Shown here piece by piece: positions 46,001 through 57,368 of a stretch of DNA of 64,000 nt. The translations under genes and the position numbers were made by a program. The stretch covers positions 1,967,501 to 2,031,500 of the forward strand of contig CATNEN010000015.1 in NCBI GenBank assembly GCA_950097015.1, given 5' to 3'. Numbering within the stretch: position 1 is the stretch's first letter; each line of letters begins with the position of its first letter. This DNA comes from Macrostomum hystrix (Eukaryota; Platyhelminthes; Macrostomidae). Below the pieces are notes generated by a model that saw nothing but the letters and a program-made list of their open reading frames with translations, searched no databases and was not told where the DNA came from.

Positions 46001-49000
46001 TCCTGTTGTATACCCTCTTTCCGCTCTCCAACCTCCTGTTGTACACCCTCTTTCCGCTCTCCAACCTCCTGTTGTATACCCTCTTTCCGCTCTCCACCCT
46101 CCTGTTGTACACCCTCTTTCCGCTCTCCAACCTCCTGTTGTATACCCTCTTTCCGCTCTCCACCCTCCTGTTGTACACCCTCTTTCCGCTCTCCAACCTC
46201 CTGTTGTACACCCTCTTTCCGCTCTCCAACCTCCTGTTGTATACCCTCTTTCCGCTCTCCAACCTCCTTCCGCTCTCCAACCTCCTGTTGTACACCCTCT
46301 TTCCGCTCTCCAACCTCCTGTTGTATACCCTCTTTCCGCTCTCCACCCTCCTGTTGTACACCCTCTTTCCGCTCTCCAACCTCCTGTTGTATACCCTCTT
46401 TCCGCTCTCCAACCTCCTGTTGTATACCCTCTTTCCGCTCTCCACCCTCCTGTTGTACACCCTCTTTCCGCTCTCCAACCTCCTGTTGTATACCCTCTTT
46501 CCGCTCTCCAACCTCCTGTTGTATACCCTCTTTCCGCTCTCCAACCTCCTGTTGTATACCCTCTTTCCGCTCTCCAACCTCCTGTTGTATACCCTCTTTC
46601 CGCTCTCCAACCTCCTGTTGTATACCCTCTTTCCGCTCTCCAACCTCCTGTTGTATACCCTCTTTCCGCTCTCCAACCTCCTTCCGCTCTCCAACCTCCT
46701 GTTGTACACCCTCTTTCCGCTCTCCAACCTCCTGTTGTACACCCTCTTTCCGCTCTCCAACCTCCTTCCGCTCTCCACCCTCCTGTTGTACACCCTCTTT
46801 CCGCTCTCCAACCTCCTTCCGCTCTCCACCCTCCTGTTGTACACCCTCTTTCCGCTCTCCAACCTCCTGTTGTACATCCTCTTTCCGCTCTCCAACCTCC
46901 TGTTGTACACCCTCTTTCCGCTCTCCAACCTCCTGTTGTACACCCTCTTTCCGCTCTCCAACCTCCTGTTGTACACCCTCTTTCCGCTCTCCAACCTCCT
47001 TCCGCTCTCCACCCTCCTGCTGTACACCCTCTTTCCGCTCTCCAACCTCCTTCCGCTCTCCACCCTCCTGTTGTACACCCTCTTTCCGCTCTCCAACCTC
47101 CTGTTGTACACCCTCTTTCCGCTCTCCACCCTCCTGTTGTACACCCTCTTTCCGCTCTCCAACCTCCTGTTGTACACCCTCTTTCCGCTCTCCAACCTCC
47201 TGTTGTACACCCTCTTTCCGCTCTCCACCCTCCTGTTGTACACCCTCTTTCCGCTCTCCAACCTCCTGTTGTACACCCTCTTTCCGCTCTCCACCCTCCT
47301 GTTGTACACCCTCTTTCCGCTCTCGACCCTCCTTCCGCTCTCCACCCTTAGCTACTTCCGTTCTCAACCCTCCTTATGTTGTACACACTCTTTTCGCTCT
47401 CCAACTCCTGCTTTAAAATCCTTCTACCGGCCTGTAACATGCTTCTACCGCTCAGAATATTCTGTCAACTGCTGGACAACAATTTTACTGAAATTTCTGT
47501 AATTTTATTGTTTTGTTGGCCCATGCATAAAGTTGATAACGATTTGCAGTATTTTGTTGGGATTTTTGTTAGCAATGGCATCCTTGAAACATGAACCGTG
47601 CACAAGCAGCATATGACTGTGACTATCTCAGCATTGCCTATCTGCCTCTGCATGCATCTTGTGTTTATATCTAGCCATAAGCCATATACCTTAGCTATAG
47701 CTGGATTGTTGTAAACACAAGCACACTGTAAATCTGTCATGCACATTCGTCTCTGAAGATGGATCATGGCTTGAAAACTGAACCTTAAACGCCAGTCTAA
47801 TTTCAGATGGTGAGCTATTAACTGTGTTTGGTGTTTGGTTCGTTTGCCAGAAGTCAGTAAAAATTGGGATCGGAATTAAAATCCCAATCTTGAAGCTGCC
47901 GGTATGGCTGCGGGGGTCCCGCTGATTCACCAGCGTTCCTATCATCATCATTGCTGGATATTCCCCTGAAAATTCTCCCATTTCCCATACCTAGAACAGT
48001 CTTTGATAAATCTTTCAACCTTCCCCTTAACCTGGTTCTACGCTTTTTTACTATGGGTTCATTCCAAAGGCTTTAAAACTGAAAGCTATAGCTATATCAT
48101 ACTGTGATATATATGACCGCTGTCTAATGCAATGTGCCGCACACATGGACATACATCGAGAATGTTGTGTTCAGGTTTTCTGTGTGGCAACCAACTATAT
48201 TTCTAGGCTTTATGCTCCGCATTATCTACATTTGTTTCATTCTGTCAACTCACTCTTCTAGTCTTTCTATCTTCTTCTATCTTTCCTTTCACCCTCGCTT
48301 AGCTGCATCTTTTCATTCTTTCCCTCTCTCCCTCTTCTCTCCGCCCTCTCCCTCTTCTCTCCGCCCTCTCCCTCTTCTCTCCGCCCTCTCCCTCTTCTCT
48401 CCGCCCTCTCCCTCTTCTCTCCGCCCACTCCCTCTTCTCTCCGCCCTCTCCCTCTTCTCTCCGCCCTCTCCCTCTTCTCTCCGCCCTCTCCCTCTTCTCT
48501 CCGCCCTCTCCCTCTTCTCTCCGCCCTCTCCCTCTTCTCTCCGCCCTCTCCCTCTTCTCTCCGCCCTCTCCCTCTTCTCTCCGCCCTCTCCCTCTTCTCT
48601 CCGCCCTCTCCCTCTTCTCTCCGCCCTCTCCCTCTTCTCTCCGCCCTCTCCCTATTCTCTCCACCCTCTTCCTCTTCCCTCTACCCTCTCTCTCTTTTCA
48701 CCCTCTTCCTCTTCTCCCTACTATCTTCCTCTTCTCCCTACCATCTTCCTCTTCTCCCTACCATCTTCCTCTTCTCCCTACCATCTTCCTCTTCTCCCTA
48801 CCATCTTCCTCTTCTCCCTACCATCTTCCTCTTCTCCCTACCATCTTCCTCTTCTCCCTACCATCTTCCTCTTCTCCCTACCATCTTCCTCTTCTCCCTA
48901 CCATCTTCCTCTTCTCCCTACCATCTTCCTCTTCTCCCTACCATCTTCCTCTTCTCCCTACCATCTCCCTCTTCTCCCTACCATCTTCCTCTTCTCCCTA

Positions 49001-52000
49001 CCATCTTCCTATTCTCCCTACCATCTTCCTCTTCTCCCTACCATCTTTCTCTTCTCTCTACCATCTTCCTCTTCTCCCTACCATCTTCCTCTTCTCTCTA
49101 CCATCTTCCTCCCTTTACCTTTACTATCTATATCCTAGTTGCTACCCAATTGAATAGTCAATTCTAGCAAGCTGATAATTTAGCATCGGTTAGCGGATTC
49201 CGTGACTCACACACACTTCGGGCTTGAAGCTGGGTCACTAGGCAGCCAGGTACGGCCTGCATAGGTACCCTGTTAGCTAGCACTTTGCCCAGGTTGGGAT
49301 CTGGCTAACTGTAAGTACACGGGTGCTCCTATTATTGGAAATCCTCTGTCATAAAGGGATGTTATTCTTAGTTTCAAAATTCAACTTGCTTCAGCCAACC
49401 ATGCAACTCGAGTGCAATCAAATATTTCTTCTACTGAAAAGAACACTGTAAAAAGCTGTCTGTTCAAAATTAATTAAACCTGGTGGGTCAAGTCATGCTT
49501 TCATTGGGAAAACTGCAATGTACAAGCAGATAGAATTATGGGATCTGCGAGAGGGTTGTGGTCTCAGACTTAAAGATTTAAGGCACGGGATCTGGAATTT
49601 GAGATTAAAAGAATCTGGGATCCAGGATTAGATAGATGGGATCTGACTTAGGAATCTGGGGTTTGAGATTTGGGATTAAGGTTCTGGGATCTGGGATCTG
49701 ACTTAGGAATCTTGGGTTTGAAATTTGGGATTAAGGATCTAGAATCTCGGATTTGAGACAATGGTCTGGGATCTGAGATTAAGGATCTGGGATCTCGGAT
49801 TTGGGATTTGAGATATGGGATTAAGGATCTAGAATCTTGGATTTGAGACAATGGTCTGGGATCTGGGATGAAGGATCTGGGATTTGGGATCTGGGATCTC
49901 GGATTTGGGATCTGGGATCTCGGATTTGGGATTTGAGATATAGGATTAAGGATCTAGAATCTTGGATTTGAGACAATGGTCTGGGATCTGGGATGAAGGA
50001 TCTGGGATTTGGGATCTGGGATTTGGGATCTGGGATCTCGGATTTGGGATTTGAGATATAGGATTAAGGATTTAGAATCTTGGATTTGAGACAATGGTCT
50101 GGGATCTGGGATGAAGGATCTGGGATCTGGCATCTCGGATTTGGGATTTGAGATATGGGATTAAGGATCTAGAATCTTGGATTTGAGACAATGGTCTGGG
50201 ATCTGAGATGAAGGATCTGGGATTTGAATTCAGCGATCTGGTATCTGGGATTTGAGATCGGGGTTCTAAAATCTGTGATCTTGACTTGATTTCGCATTTT
50301 TTAGGCTTGAGGATCTTGGATCTCACAATGGGATGATTTGGGATTTCGAATCTTTCGACTTCTTGAGGTGACCTTCCATGGATCTAGAACTCGATCTCGA
50401 GCTCTCGGCACTTGCCCCCTGTGATAGAAAGAGCCGCAGGTCATTCGTGTGTCTCCATTTTCGCATTATATAACTTCATGCCATGGCCCACACTGGCCTT
50501 AATTAATCAAAACAGCTTTTAAAAGTCGTTGGGTCTCAGACAGGCAGGCGGGCAGGCTGGCAGGCAAGATGCTTGAATGACTGATTAGCTCCACAGTCAC
50601 CAGTCGTTCCTGACTCTGCTTGTCTTTTCCCTGCTCTGTTGCCGTGTGGATGCTAATTGCTTGCCTCTGCCGTGTTGCCAATCGGACAGGAAGTCGGCTC
50701 GGTGGTCGACAGGCGGTTTCCCGTTGTTTTTTGTTCTCTGGCCAAATTTGGAGTAAAAAATAGTGACTTAGCTAGCTAGTGTCTTCTGACTTCCTCTCTG
50801 GCACAGTGAGAGGTGTCAACAGCCAATCAAAGTCAATAAAAGCACTTGACGTTAGAATATTTGAGCACAGAGAACATGTATTTCATTAATAATAGACAAA
50901 ACTTTTCTAAACCAAGTTCGCCTTCGTGAAGACTGATTGAAAGGTGAAAAAGTCAAGCAAGGTAAGAGTAAATTAACTGCAATGATTGTTCTTAAGAACG
51001 CAATTGTCTGAGATACAACGAAATTAGAATATAAATTATAATATGTGAGATAAGAGATAAGTAGATTGTTAAATCTAGTATGTGAGATGAGGAATCTAGG
51101 ATGTGAGATGAGGAATCTAGAATGTGAGATGAGGAATCTAGAATGTGAGATGAGGAATCTAGGATGTTAGATGAGGAATCTAGGATGTGGGATGAGGAAT
51201 CTAGAATGTGAGATGAGGAATCTAGGATGTGAGATGAGGAATCTAGGATGTGAGATGAGGAATCTAGGATGTGAGATGAGGAATCTAGAATGTGAGATGA
51301 GGAATCTAGAATGTGAGATGAGGAATCTAGGATGTGAGATGAGGAATCTAGAATGTGAGATGAGGAATCTAGGATGTGAGATGAGGAATCTAGAATGTGA
51401 GATGAGGAATCTAGGATGTGAGATGAGGAATCTAGGATGTGAGATGAGGAATCTAGAATCGGAAATGAGGAATCTAGGATGTGAGATGAGGAATCTAGGA
51501 TGTGAGATGAGGAATCTAGAATCGGAAATGAGGAATCTAGGATGTGAGATGAGGAATCTAGGATGTGAGATGAGGAATCTAGAATCGGAAATGAGGAATC
51601 TAGGATGTGAGATGAGGAATCTAGAATCGGAAATGAGGAATCTAGGATGTGAGATGAGGAATCTAGGATGTGAGATGAGGAATCTAGAATCGGAAATGAG
51701 GAATCTAGGATGTGAGATGAGGAATCTAGAATCGGAAATGAGGAATCTAGGATGTGAGATGAGGAATCTAGGATGTGAGAATCGGTGTGTGTTCCTTTGA
51801 CAAAGCAGCCAACAGGCATAGCATAGTTCCGCTTGTCAACTGTAGTTTGTCCGTCACAGTTAGCAACAGCTAAGTGTTTTGGAAGTTTCCTCAGAACGTT
51901 TTCTTACCCTAGCCCTACTGCGCTAAACTTTCACTAAACTCTACTAAGAAACGGATGGATGGAACTACCGACCTTCCAGTTAAAGTTAAGCTGAGGACAC

Positions 52001-55000
52001 GAAAGAAGAATTTCACTATTGCCAATGGCGCAAGAGCTCGAAATGCAGATCCTTAATTGCTCGCTAATTATCTGTGTTCTCAAGAACTCCTACTCGATTT
52101 TCAAAGCTGAGACTCGCGGACTGGGCCAATTAAGCAACTCCTACATAGTAAAGTTGCTTAACTAGAACTAGAAAATAATTTCGAATAAGAGATTCGGATC
52201 AGAGTTGAATCTGATTATGAGGCATTGAGTCAGGACCCTAATTCTATCAGAATCGATGCCCAACTGAAATAGGAATGGGTACAGCTGTTCAGTCCGTGGA
52301 CTATGAGGGGTGTCACACTAACGGGGCGCTTAACTTCACAACATCGAAACTTCACTGCGTCAAAATAAAAACGCCAAGTTTTGCGTCGAATGGCTCTGCA
52401 AAGATAGGAGACTTGATAGCTTCAAATTTCACAGCAGCGATAGAAGTCTCATATATTTACCGTACGATTTGGCATTGTCAAATTATTTATTTTTTAATCG
52501 TATATTTCGGCTTTGTGAAATTTCGATCATACGTGTATAAAAGAAAGTGTCGGGTTGTGAAATACCCAAAAACACAGACAAAAGTTTTCCTACGGGCTCT
52601 CGGTCAGAATCCCGAAGCTTTGAATATCGAACCCATCAAAGCCTCTCTAAATAGCCAGCCTGCCCGAACCTTCCAGTCCTTGCACCGCCGATTCTCCCTG
52701 CGTGAACGCGGCGAACGGCCAGCAGCAAAGTCCGCAGCCACGGCGCATCATTCCGCAGCTGCTCAGGCAGCCCCAACTCTGCTGCGAGCTGCCACCCTCA
52801 GTGCTGCTCAGGCGGCTGCTGACACGGCCTCAATGACCTCTGCCCGGCGACCCTCGGTCTCGTCGACAGCTTCAACGGACCGCGACAGTTGCCTGAGTGT
52901 TCCTAGCGCAGCCGGTGGCCGCAGCGGCGGCGGCCTTCAGCAGTACCGCAGCCGGCACGACTATCTGTACGCCATGACCGAAGACCTCGCCGACTGGCTG
53001 AACTTTCTCTACGATCGTGACATCACCGTGGAGACCTTCTTCGACGAGTTGGCCAACGGAGCTCTGCTGTGCGCGCATGCCTGCCAGCTGCAGCTGGCGG
53101 CCGAGGAGTTCTTCGCCGCCCCGCAGCAGCCGCTGCGCCAGAAGCTGAAGACCCTCCGCCTGCCACCGTCGGCTCCGCGCTATCGCCAGGACGCCCAGCC
53201 AGGCAGCTTCCACGCCCGCGACAATGTCGCCCAGTTCATCGCCTGGTGCCGCAGCCTCGGCCTGCCGGACTGCCTTCTGTTCGAGACCGAGGACCTGGTG
53301 GCCAGGAAGAACACTCGCCACGTCATCCTCTGCCTGCTGGAGGTCGCTCGCGCCGGGGCCACGTTCGGCGTCGAGGTGCCCGAACTGGTCCGCTTCGAGC
53401 GGGAGATCGATGAGCAGGAGCTCAGCTGCAGCAGCAGCAGCAGCAGCTGTGCCAGCAATGACTCTGGAGTGGCTTCTGCAGCAGCTTCCGTTCCCGCTGT
53501 CCCAACTGTTCCCGTGCCGGCTGCTGGCAAGTCAAAGCAGCAGCAGCACTCATTGAGGCGCGGCTCTGAAGCCCCTTCAGCGGCATCAGCAGCTGCCGCA
53601 GCTCCGCTGCCAGCCTTCAAGAGGCGCAAGACCCGCTGGCAGTGCGATCTGAAATCCCTGGACGAGCTGGTTAGTCAGCCCGTTTTTTTTAATTCAATTT
53701 TCTCGGGAATTTTTCGTTAAGCGGGTTTGACCTTGTTTGACCAATTTTCATTGTTCTCTTCTCCCCTAGTCTTCCCTCTCCACAGAATGGGATCAGCTGT
53801 TTAAGTCAAAAGCACTCTTCCCATACCCCATTCGTAGCCTCAATTTAAATCAGCTTCCACTAATTTCTAGCGTCATCGTCATAAAAAGGTGAGTCCTGTC
53901 ATAGTTTGAGCAGTTCTCGAATCGCGGTTGTCGGCCGTTGGAAATTTAGGGAAATCGCACATTTTTCAGCGGTGGTGGAAACCCCTGATTATATAAACTG
54001 ACGAATAGTACTGCTAGTAGTATCCTCTTTTTTATTCCTTTGCTCCTTAAATTTGTACGGCTGAGGGCTTTTTGCTTTCTTAATTTATTGTCGCTGTAAT
54101 GTTCTTATTAATTAACTTTACTGAGTTATTATAGCCGTCAATGCGCATTGTGAACGAGTTCTTTTTGTTCTGTCACTCTTTACCCACTCACACCTGGTGA
54201 TAGAATGTATATAAGTTGAGTTTCTGGGGATCAGGGATTCTAGGATTGTGTTCAGGGATTCTAGGATTGTGTTCAAGGATTCTAGGATTGTCTTCAGGGA
54301 TTCTAGGATTGTATTCAGGGATTCTAGGATTGTGTTCAGGGATTCTAGGATTGTGTTCAAGGATTCTAGGATTGTGTTCAGGGATTCTAGGATTGTGTTC
54401 AAGGATTCTAGGATTGTCTTCAGGGATTCTAGGATTGTGTTCAGGGATTCTAGGATTGTGTTCAGGGATTCTAGGATTGTGTTCAAGGATTCTAGGATTG
54501 TGTTCAAGGATTCTAGGATTGTGTTCAAGGATTCTAGGATTGTGTTCAGGGATTCTAGAATTGTGTTCAAGGATTCTAGGATTGTGTTCAGGATTCTAGG
54601 ATTGTGTTCAGGGATTCTAGGATTCTGTTTAAGAATTCTAGGATTGTGTTCAAGGATTCTAGGATTTTCTTCAGGGATTCTAGGATTGCGTTCGCGGATT
54701 CTAGGATTTTCTTCTGGGATTCTAGGATTGTCTTCAGGGATTCTAGGATTGTGTTCAAGGATTCTAGGATTGTGTTCAAGGATTCTAGGATTGTGTTCAG
54801 GATTCTAGGATTGTGTTCAGGGATTCTAGGATTCTGTTTAAGAATTCTAGGATTGTGTTCAAGGATTCTAGGATTTTCTTCTGGGATTCTAGGATTGCGT
54901 TCGCGGACTCTCGGATTTTCTTCTGGGATTCTAGGATTGTGGTCAGTAATTTATGTTGTAGGAAATATAAACAGAACGATTTTGTGTCAATGTTTTTAAT

Positions 55001-55400
55001 TTTTGGTTGGTCTGCTAATCCTAAAATCCCCACCAACCCTGATCAGGTTCGTGAGCTCGTGAGCGAATGTACCTGTGCCCAGACCTTCCCGATGAAGAGG
55101 CTGGACGAGGGCAAGTATTTGTTCGGCGACTCTCAGCTGCTCATCTTTGTTCGGGTGAGTTTTGAACAGATTTGAGCAGATCAGCATGTGGCCCCCCATC
55201 GCCATCGAGACTCTGTTTCACTAATCTTCTCCGATCAACCAATCCAGGTGCTGCGCAATCACGTGATGGTGCGCGTTGGCGGAGGCTGGGACTCCCTGGA
55301 GCACCTGCTGATGAAGCACGATCCATGCCGCTCCGCTGGCGGCACCAGCCGCTCCGGGGTTCCCGTCAATCACCAGGAGGAGCGGCAAAAAAAGCTGCAG

Positions 55401-55490
<90 letters not shown>

Positions 55491-55778
55491 ACTCATCAAA
55501 GACCGCCTGAGAAGGAGGCCGCAGATTCCAAGAAATCTGACCTCGGATTCGTTCGACCGAGCCAGCCAGCCCCGAAGAAAATTACCCCGCAACAGCAGCA
55601 GCAGAAGCAGCCGACGGCGCAGCAGAAATCTATCGCTGACACTCAGCGGCGACATTCGCTGCAGCCCGGACGACCGTCGCCGGCATCGTCGCCAGCTTCG
55701 TCGCCCATGCTTGCACGGCGGCAGCAGCAGCAGCTCTCCAGACCCTCCACACCCAGTAAAACTGTTTCCAAGAAATAG
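42905..55778 (+). CDS. GAS2L: GAS2-like cytoskeletal linker (whole gene)
   Basis: GAS2-family proteins link actin, through a single CH domain, to microtubules, through a GAR domain. The model joins 42905-43060, 52677-53669, 55047-55154 and 55248-55778, giving 595 aa with all junctions in phase 0. The CH domain is at about residues 146-280 ([47 protein letters not shown]). The GAR domain is at about 380-447 ([51 protein letters not shown]). A pure 31-Gln tract (470-500) and a basic Ser/Pro-rich tail follow. GAR extends over three exons. Assignment of the first exon rests on phase, splice signals and position only; without it, translation could start at the ATG at 52833. A possible stop exon lies at 53786-53888. 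Confidence 0.85.
43061..43569 (+). other. Start of the 9.6 kb intron of the GAS2-like gene
   Basis: AT-rich single-copy sequence with no gene. Confidence 0.5.
43570..45185. repeat. 30-bp GT...AG minisatellite
   Basis: About 53 very uniform units. Starting at the donor-like core, each unit runs GTAATGCTACCACTGTCCCA, GATCCC, CAG and then GTAATG again, so each is a 30-bp segment with GT at its start and CAG at its end. It begins about 510 bp after the donor of the candidate first exon. Confidence 0.97.
45186..45884 (+). other. GAS2-like intron segment
   Basis: AT-rich single-copy sequence; nothing recognised. Confidence 0.5.
45885..47350. repeat. 33-bp minisatellite with 18-bp short units
   Basis: About 45 units with CTCTCCAACCTCCTGTTGTA and CACCCTCTTTCCG, interspersed with 18-bp units lacking the middle 15 bp. 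Both lengths are multiples of three, which explains the 500-codon frames on both strands. Confidence 0.97.
47351..48324 (+). other. GAS2-like intron segment
   Basis: AT-rich single-copy sequence; no gene recognised. Confidence 0.5.
48325..48670. repeat. 20-bp pyrimidine minisatellite
   Basis: About 17 almost identical units of CCGCCCTCTCCCTCTTCTCT. Confidence 0.96.
48700..49115. repeat. 20-bp pyrimidine minisatellite, second type
   Basis: About 20 units of CCATCTTCCTCTTCTCCCTA immediately downstream of the previous array, with the same unit length and a shared CCTCTTCTC core. The two probably diverged from one ancestor. Confidence 0.95.
49116..49559 (+). other. GAS2-like intron segment with a possible tRNA-like head
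   Basis: Single-copy sequence. On the minus strand about 49205-49300 contains TAGCTAACAGGGTACC and AGCTTCAAGCCCG at a spacing like the A and B boxes of a tRNA-derived SINE, but no body or tail was recognised. Confidence 0.35.
49560..50340. repeat. Degenerate GGGATCTGG-type repeat
   Basis: Irregular mix of GGGATCTGGGATT, GGATCTAGAATC and TTGGATTTGAGACAATGG blocks. A block of about 110-120 bp containing GACAATGGTCTGGGATC recurs five times between 49758 and 50215. Confidence 0.88.
50341..51069 (+). other. GAS2-like intron segment
   Basis: Single-copy; (GGCAGG)-type short run near 50540-50565, TTTGAGCA at 50860. No gene. Confidence 0.5.
51070..51782. repeat. 21-bp minisatellite
   Basis: About 34 units of GAATCTAGGATGTGAGATGA plus G, with an AATCGGAAATGAG variant at a semi-regular spacing in the second half. 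Confidence 0.96.
51783..52676 (+). other. End of the long GAS2-like intron, with a diverged foldback stretch
   Basis: At about 52330-52560 ACTTCACAACATCGAAACTT on the left and TTTCGGCTTTGTGAAATTTC on the right resemble the arms of the element at 41090-41258. The frame stays open from 52275 through here into the CH exon, but the composition is non-coding. Confidence 0.5.
52677..53669 (+). CDS. GAS2L: GAS2-like exon with CH domain
   Basis: The frame is open from 52275, but the stretch before 52677 looks like non-coding foldback sequence. The pyrimidine-rich acceptor CCCGAACCTTCCAG before TCC at 52677 is in phase 0 with the upstream exon. The exon carries an Ala/Ser-rich lead, the CH domain, a Ser-rich spacer and the first four residues of GAR (LDEL), with donor GTTAGT. 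Confidence 0.82.
53786..53888 (+). other. Candidate stop-containing (poison) exon in the GAS2-like gene
   Basis: Flanked by a strong acceptor (TCTTCCCTCTCCACAG) and a consensus donor (AAAAAGGTGAGT). It is 103 bp, so inclusion would shift the frame; read in phase 0 it meets TAA at 53846-53848 after 20 codons. Inclusion would yield a CH-only protein without GAR, or a transcript removed by decay. TTTGAGCA starts 17 nt into the following intron, the same offset as after the GAR exon at 55154. Confidence 0.4.
54225..54945. repeat. 21-bp minisatellite between CH and GAR exons
   Basis: About 34 units of GGGATTCTAGGATTGTGTTC plus A, with an internal block of about 209 bp (54588-54796 and 54797-54945) repeated in the same variant order. 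It fills over half of the 1.4 kb intron. Confidence 0.96.
55047..55154 (+). CDS. GAS2L: GAS2-like exon, first part of GAR domain
   Basis: 36 codons between CCTGATCAG and GTGAGT, phase 0. It encodes [18 protein letters not shown] and [16 protein letters not shown], the zinc-binding-type cysteine pair and core of the GAR (GAS2-related) domain. TTTGAGCA lies 17 nt into the next intron. Confidence 0.92.
55248..55778 (+). CDS. GAS2L: GAS2-like last exon, end of GAR, poly-Gln, tail
   Basis: Follows a 93-bp intron, acceptor CAACCAATCCAG. It encodes [19 protein letters not shown] and KHDPCR, then a 31-residue Gln tract coded by CAG with CAA interruptions (55398-55490). A basic tail rich in Ser, Pro and Gln ends KTVSKK, stop TAG at 55776-55778. 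The tail shows no further domain, unlike the longer C-termini of some vertebrate GAS2L proteins. Confidence 0.92.
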
Positions 55779-55984
55779 ATGCCACAAATTACACAGTGAT
55801 TGGTTTTAGCTTCTCAGATGTGATCTTGTCTTCAGAACATTTTCCCTTCAATGATTTGCTTGCGGTTTTTTAGTTTCATGCACTGTCTATCTCTGTCTAA
55901 TGTACTTTTATCAGAAATTTTGTAAGCCATAGGAAATGAATTACCTGCTTGAAGCACTGGCAGGATTTGACAGCCTCAAATGAC
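55779..55984 (+). other. 3' region of the GAS2-like gene
   Basis: Presumed 3' UTR; no canonical polyadenylation signal spotted. Confidence 0.4.
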
Positions 55985-56440
55985 ACCTGTGAATAATTAG
56001 ACAGTCTCTAATCACACCTGGGGATAATTAGACAACCTCTAATCACACCTGGGGATAATTAGACAACCTCTAAACACACCGGGGGATAATTAGACAACCT
56101 CTAATCACACCTGGGGATAATTAGACAACCTCTAATCACACCTGGGGATAATTAGACAACCTCTAATCACACCTGGGGATAATTAGACAACCTCTAATCA
56201 CACCTGGGGATAATTAGACAGCCTCTAATCACACCTGGGGATAATTAGACAGCCTCTAATCACACCTGGGGATAATTAGACAACCTCTAATCACACCTGG
56301 GGATAATTAGACAACCTCTAATCACACCTGGGGATAATTAGACAGTCTCTAATCACACCTGGGGATAATTAGACAGTCTCTAATCACACCTGGGGATAAT
56401 TAGACAGTCTCTAATCACACCTGGGGATAATTAGACACTT
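55985..56440. repeat. 31-bp minisatellite
   Basis: About 15 units with CTAATCACACCTGGGGATAA and TTAGACA(A/G)CCT. The minus strand carries CAGGTGTGATTAG, donor-like. Confidence 0.96.
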
Positions 56441-56944
56441 GATTCCCAGCTCAAGAGTAGCTATCACATTCTTTACTCTGGTGCAATGCTCTATCCGTTT
56501 TATTTTCAAGTGGTGTGCCTGCCATCTGATTAATTCGAGACATTTTTAGCGCATTCCTGTTCTTGCTAAATTATTGAGCTCACCATTCTGCTCTTTTAAC
56601 TTTTAATTTTTATCAATGCTCCTAGTTTTAACATTTTTTCGATGATCAGATGTCGCTTATACTACTGCTGAACTTGAGGTTAGTAGCATAATTTTGGAAC
56701 ATTGCCCACATTTTTGTACATAAAAGGAAAATATTTATCGATTTCTACTTATAAAGATGCTTATAATTATACACCAATTGCACATTTCTTCTAAGCATAT
56801 TATATCAGAAACTGTCTTATCCACTCTGTGATTCCAACTGCCTATTATCTTTTCTGCTTTAGGCTAGCGAATCTTATAATCCTGTGTGCTAGAGTTTGTG
56901 TGCGCTCACCTTTTCTGTGCTCTCACCCCTCTACTCACTCTTGC
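56441..56944 (+). other. AT-rich intergenic segment
   Basis: Nothing recognised. Confidence 0.5.
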
Positions 56945-57115
56945 TTGTCTCTTCCTATCTCACCCTCTCCCATCTCACACTCTCCTATCTCACCCTCTCT
57001 TATCTCACCCTCTCTTATCTCACCCTCTCCCATCTCACCCTCTACCATCTCACCCTCTCTTATCTCACCCTCTCCCATCTCACCCTCTCCTATCTCACCC
57101 TCTCCCATGTCCCCT
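56945..57115. repeat. 15-bp minisatellite
   Basis: About 11 units of TCTCACCCTCTCCCA with TTA/CTA variants; the minus strand reads GGGTGAGAT. Confidence 0.93.
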
Positions 57116-57368
57116 CACACATGTCTCAGTATTCGTCATATTTCTGCCCGCAATGAGCACCCGATTTCCACATTGAGCATCGTATCAGTCCCAGCACTTA
57201 AAAATACGTCAATGCCACGCCCCAGCTCTCAAGTCAGTGTTGCTTTTTTAATCGACGACTGAATATGTGAAATATACTACTTTTAGCGCACACGCTACTA
57301 CTTGCATTCGCACACTAGTTCAAGACTTCCAATGGGTGTCTGGTAATTGTTCTTATTTATATTACAGT

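Noticed and set aside
45808-47502. 564- and 501-codon frames on opposite strands
   Set aside because: 33/18-bp array artefact; coding on both strands at once is not credible.
48134-49138. 334-codon frame
   Set aside because: Two pyrimidine 20-bp arrays; Ser/Pro/Leu cycling only.
52275-52676. Using the ATG at 52275 as the GAS2-like start
   Set aside because: The stretch resembles the foldback element and has non-coding composition; a good phase-0 acceptor at 52676 explains the frame better.
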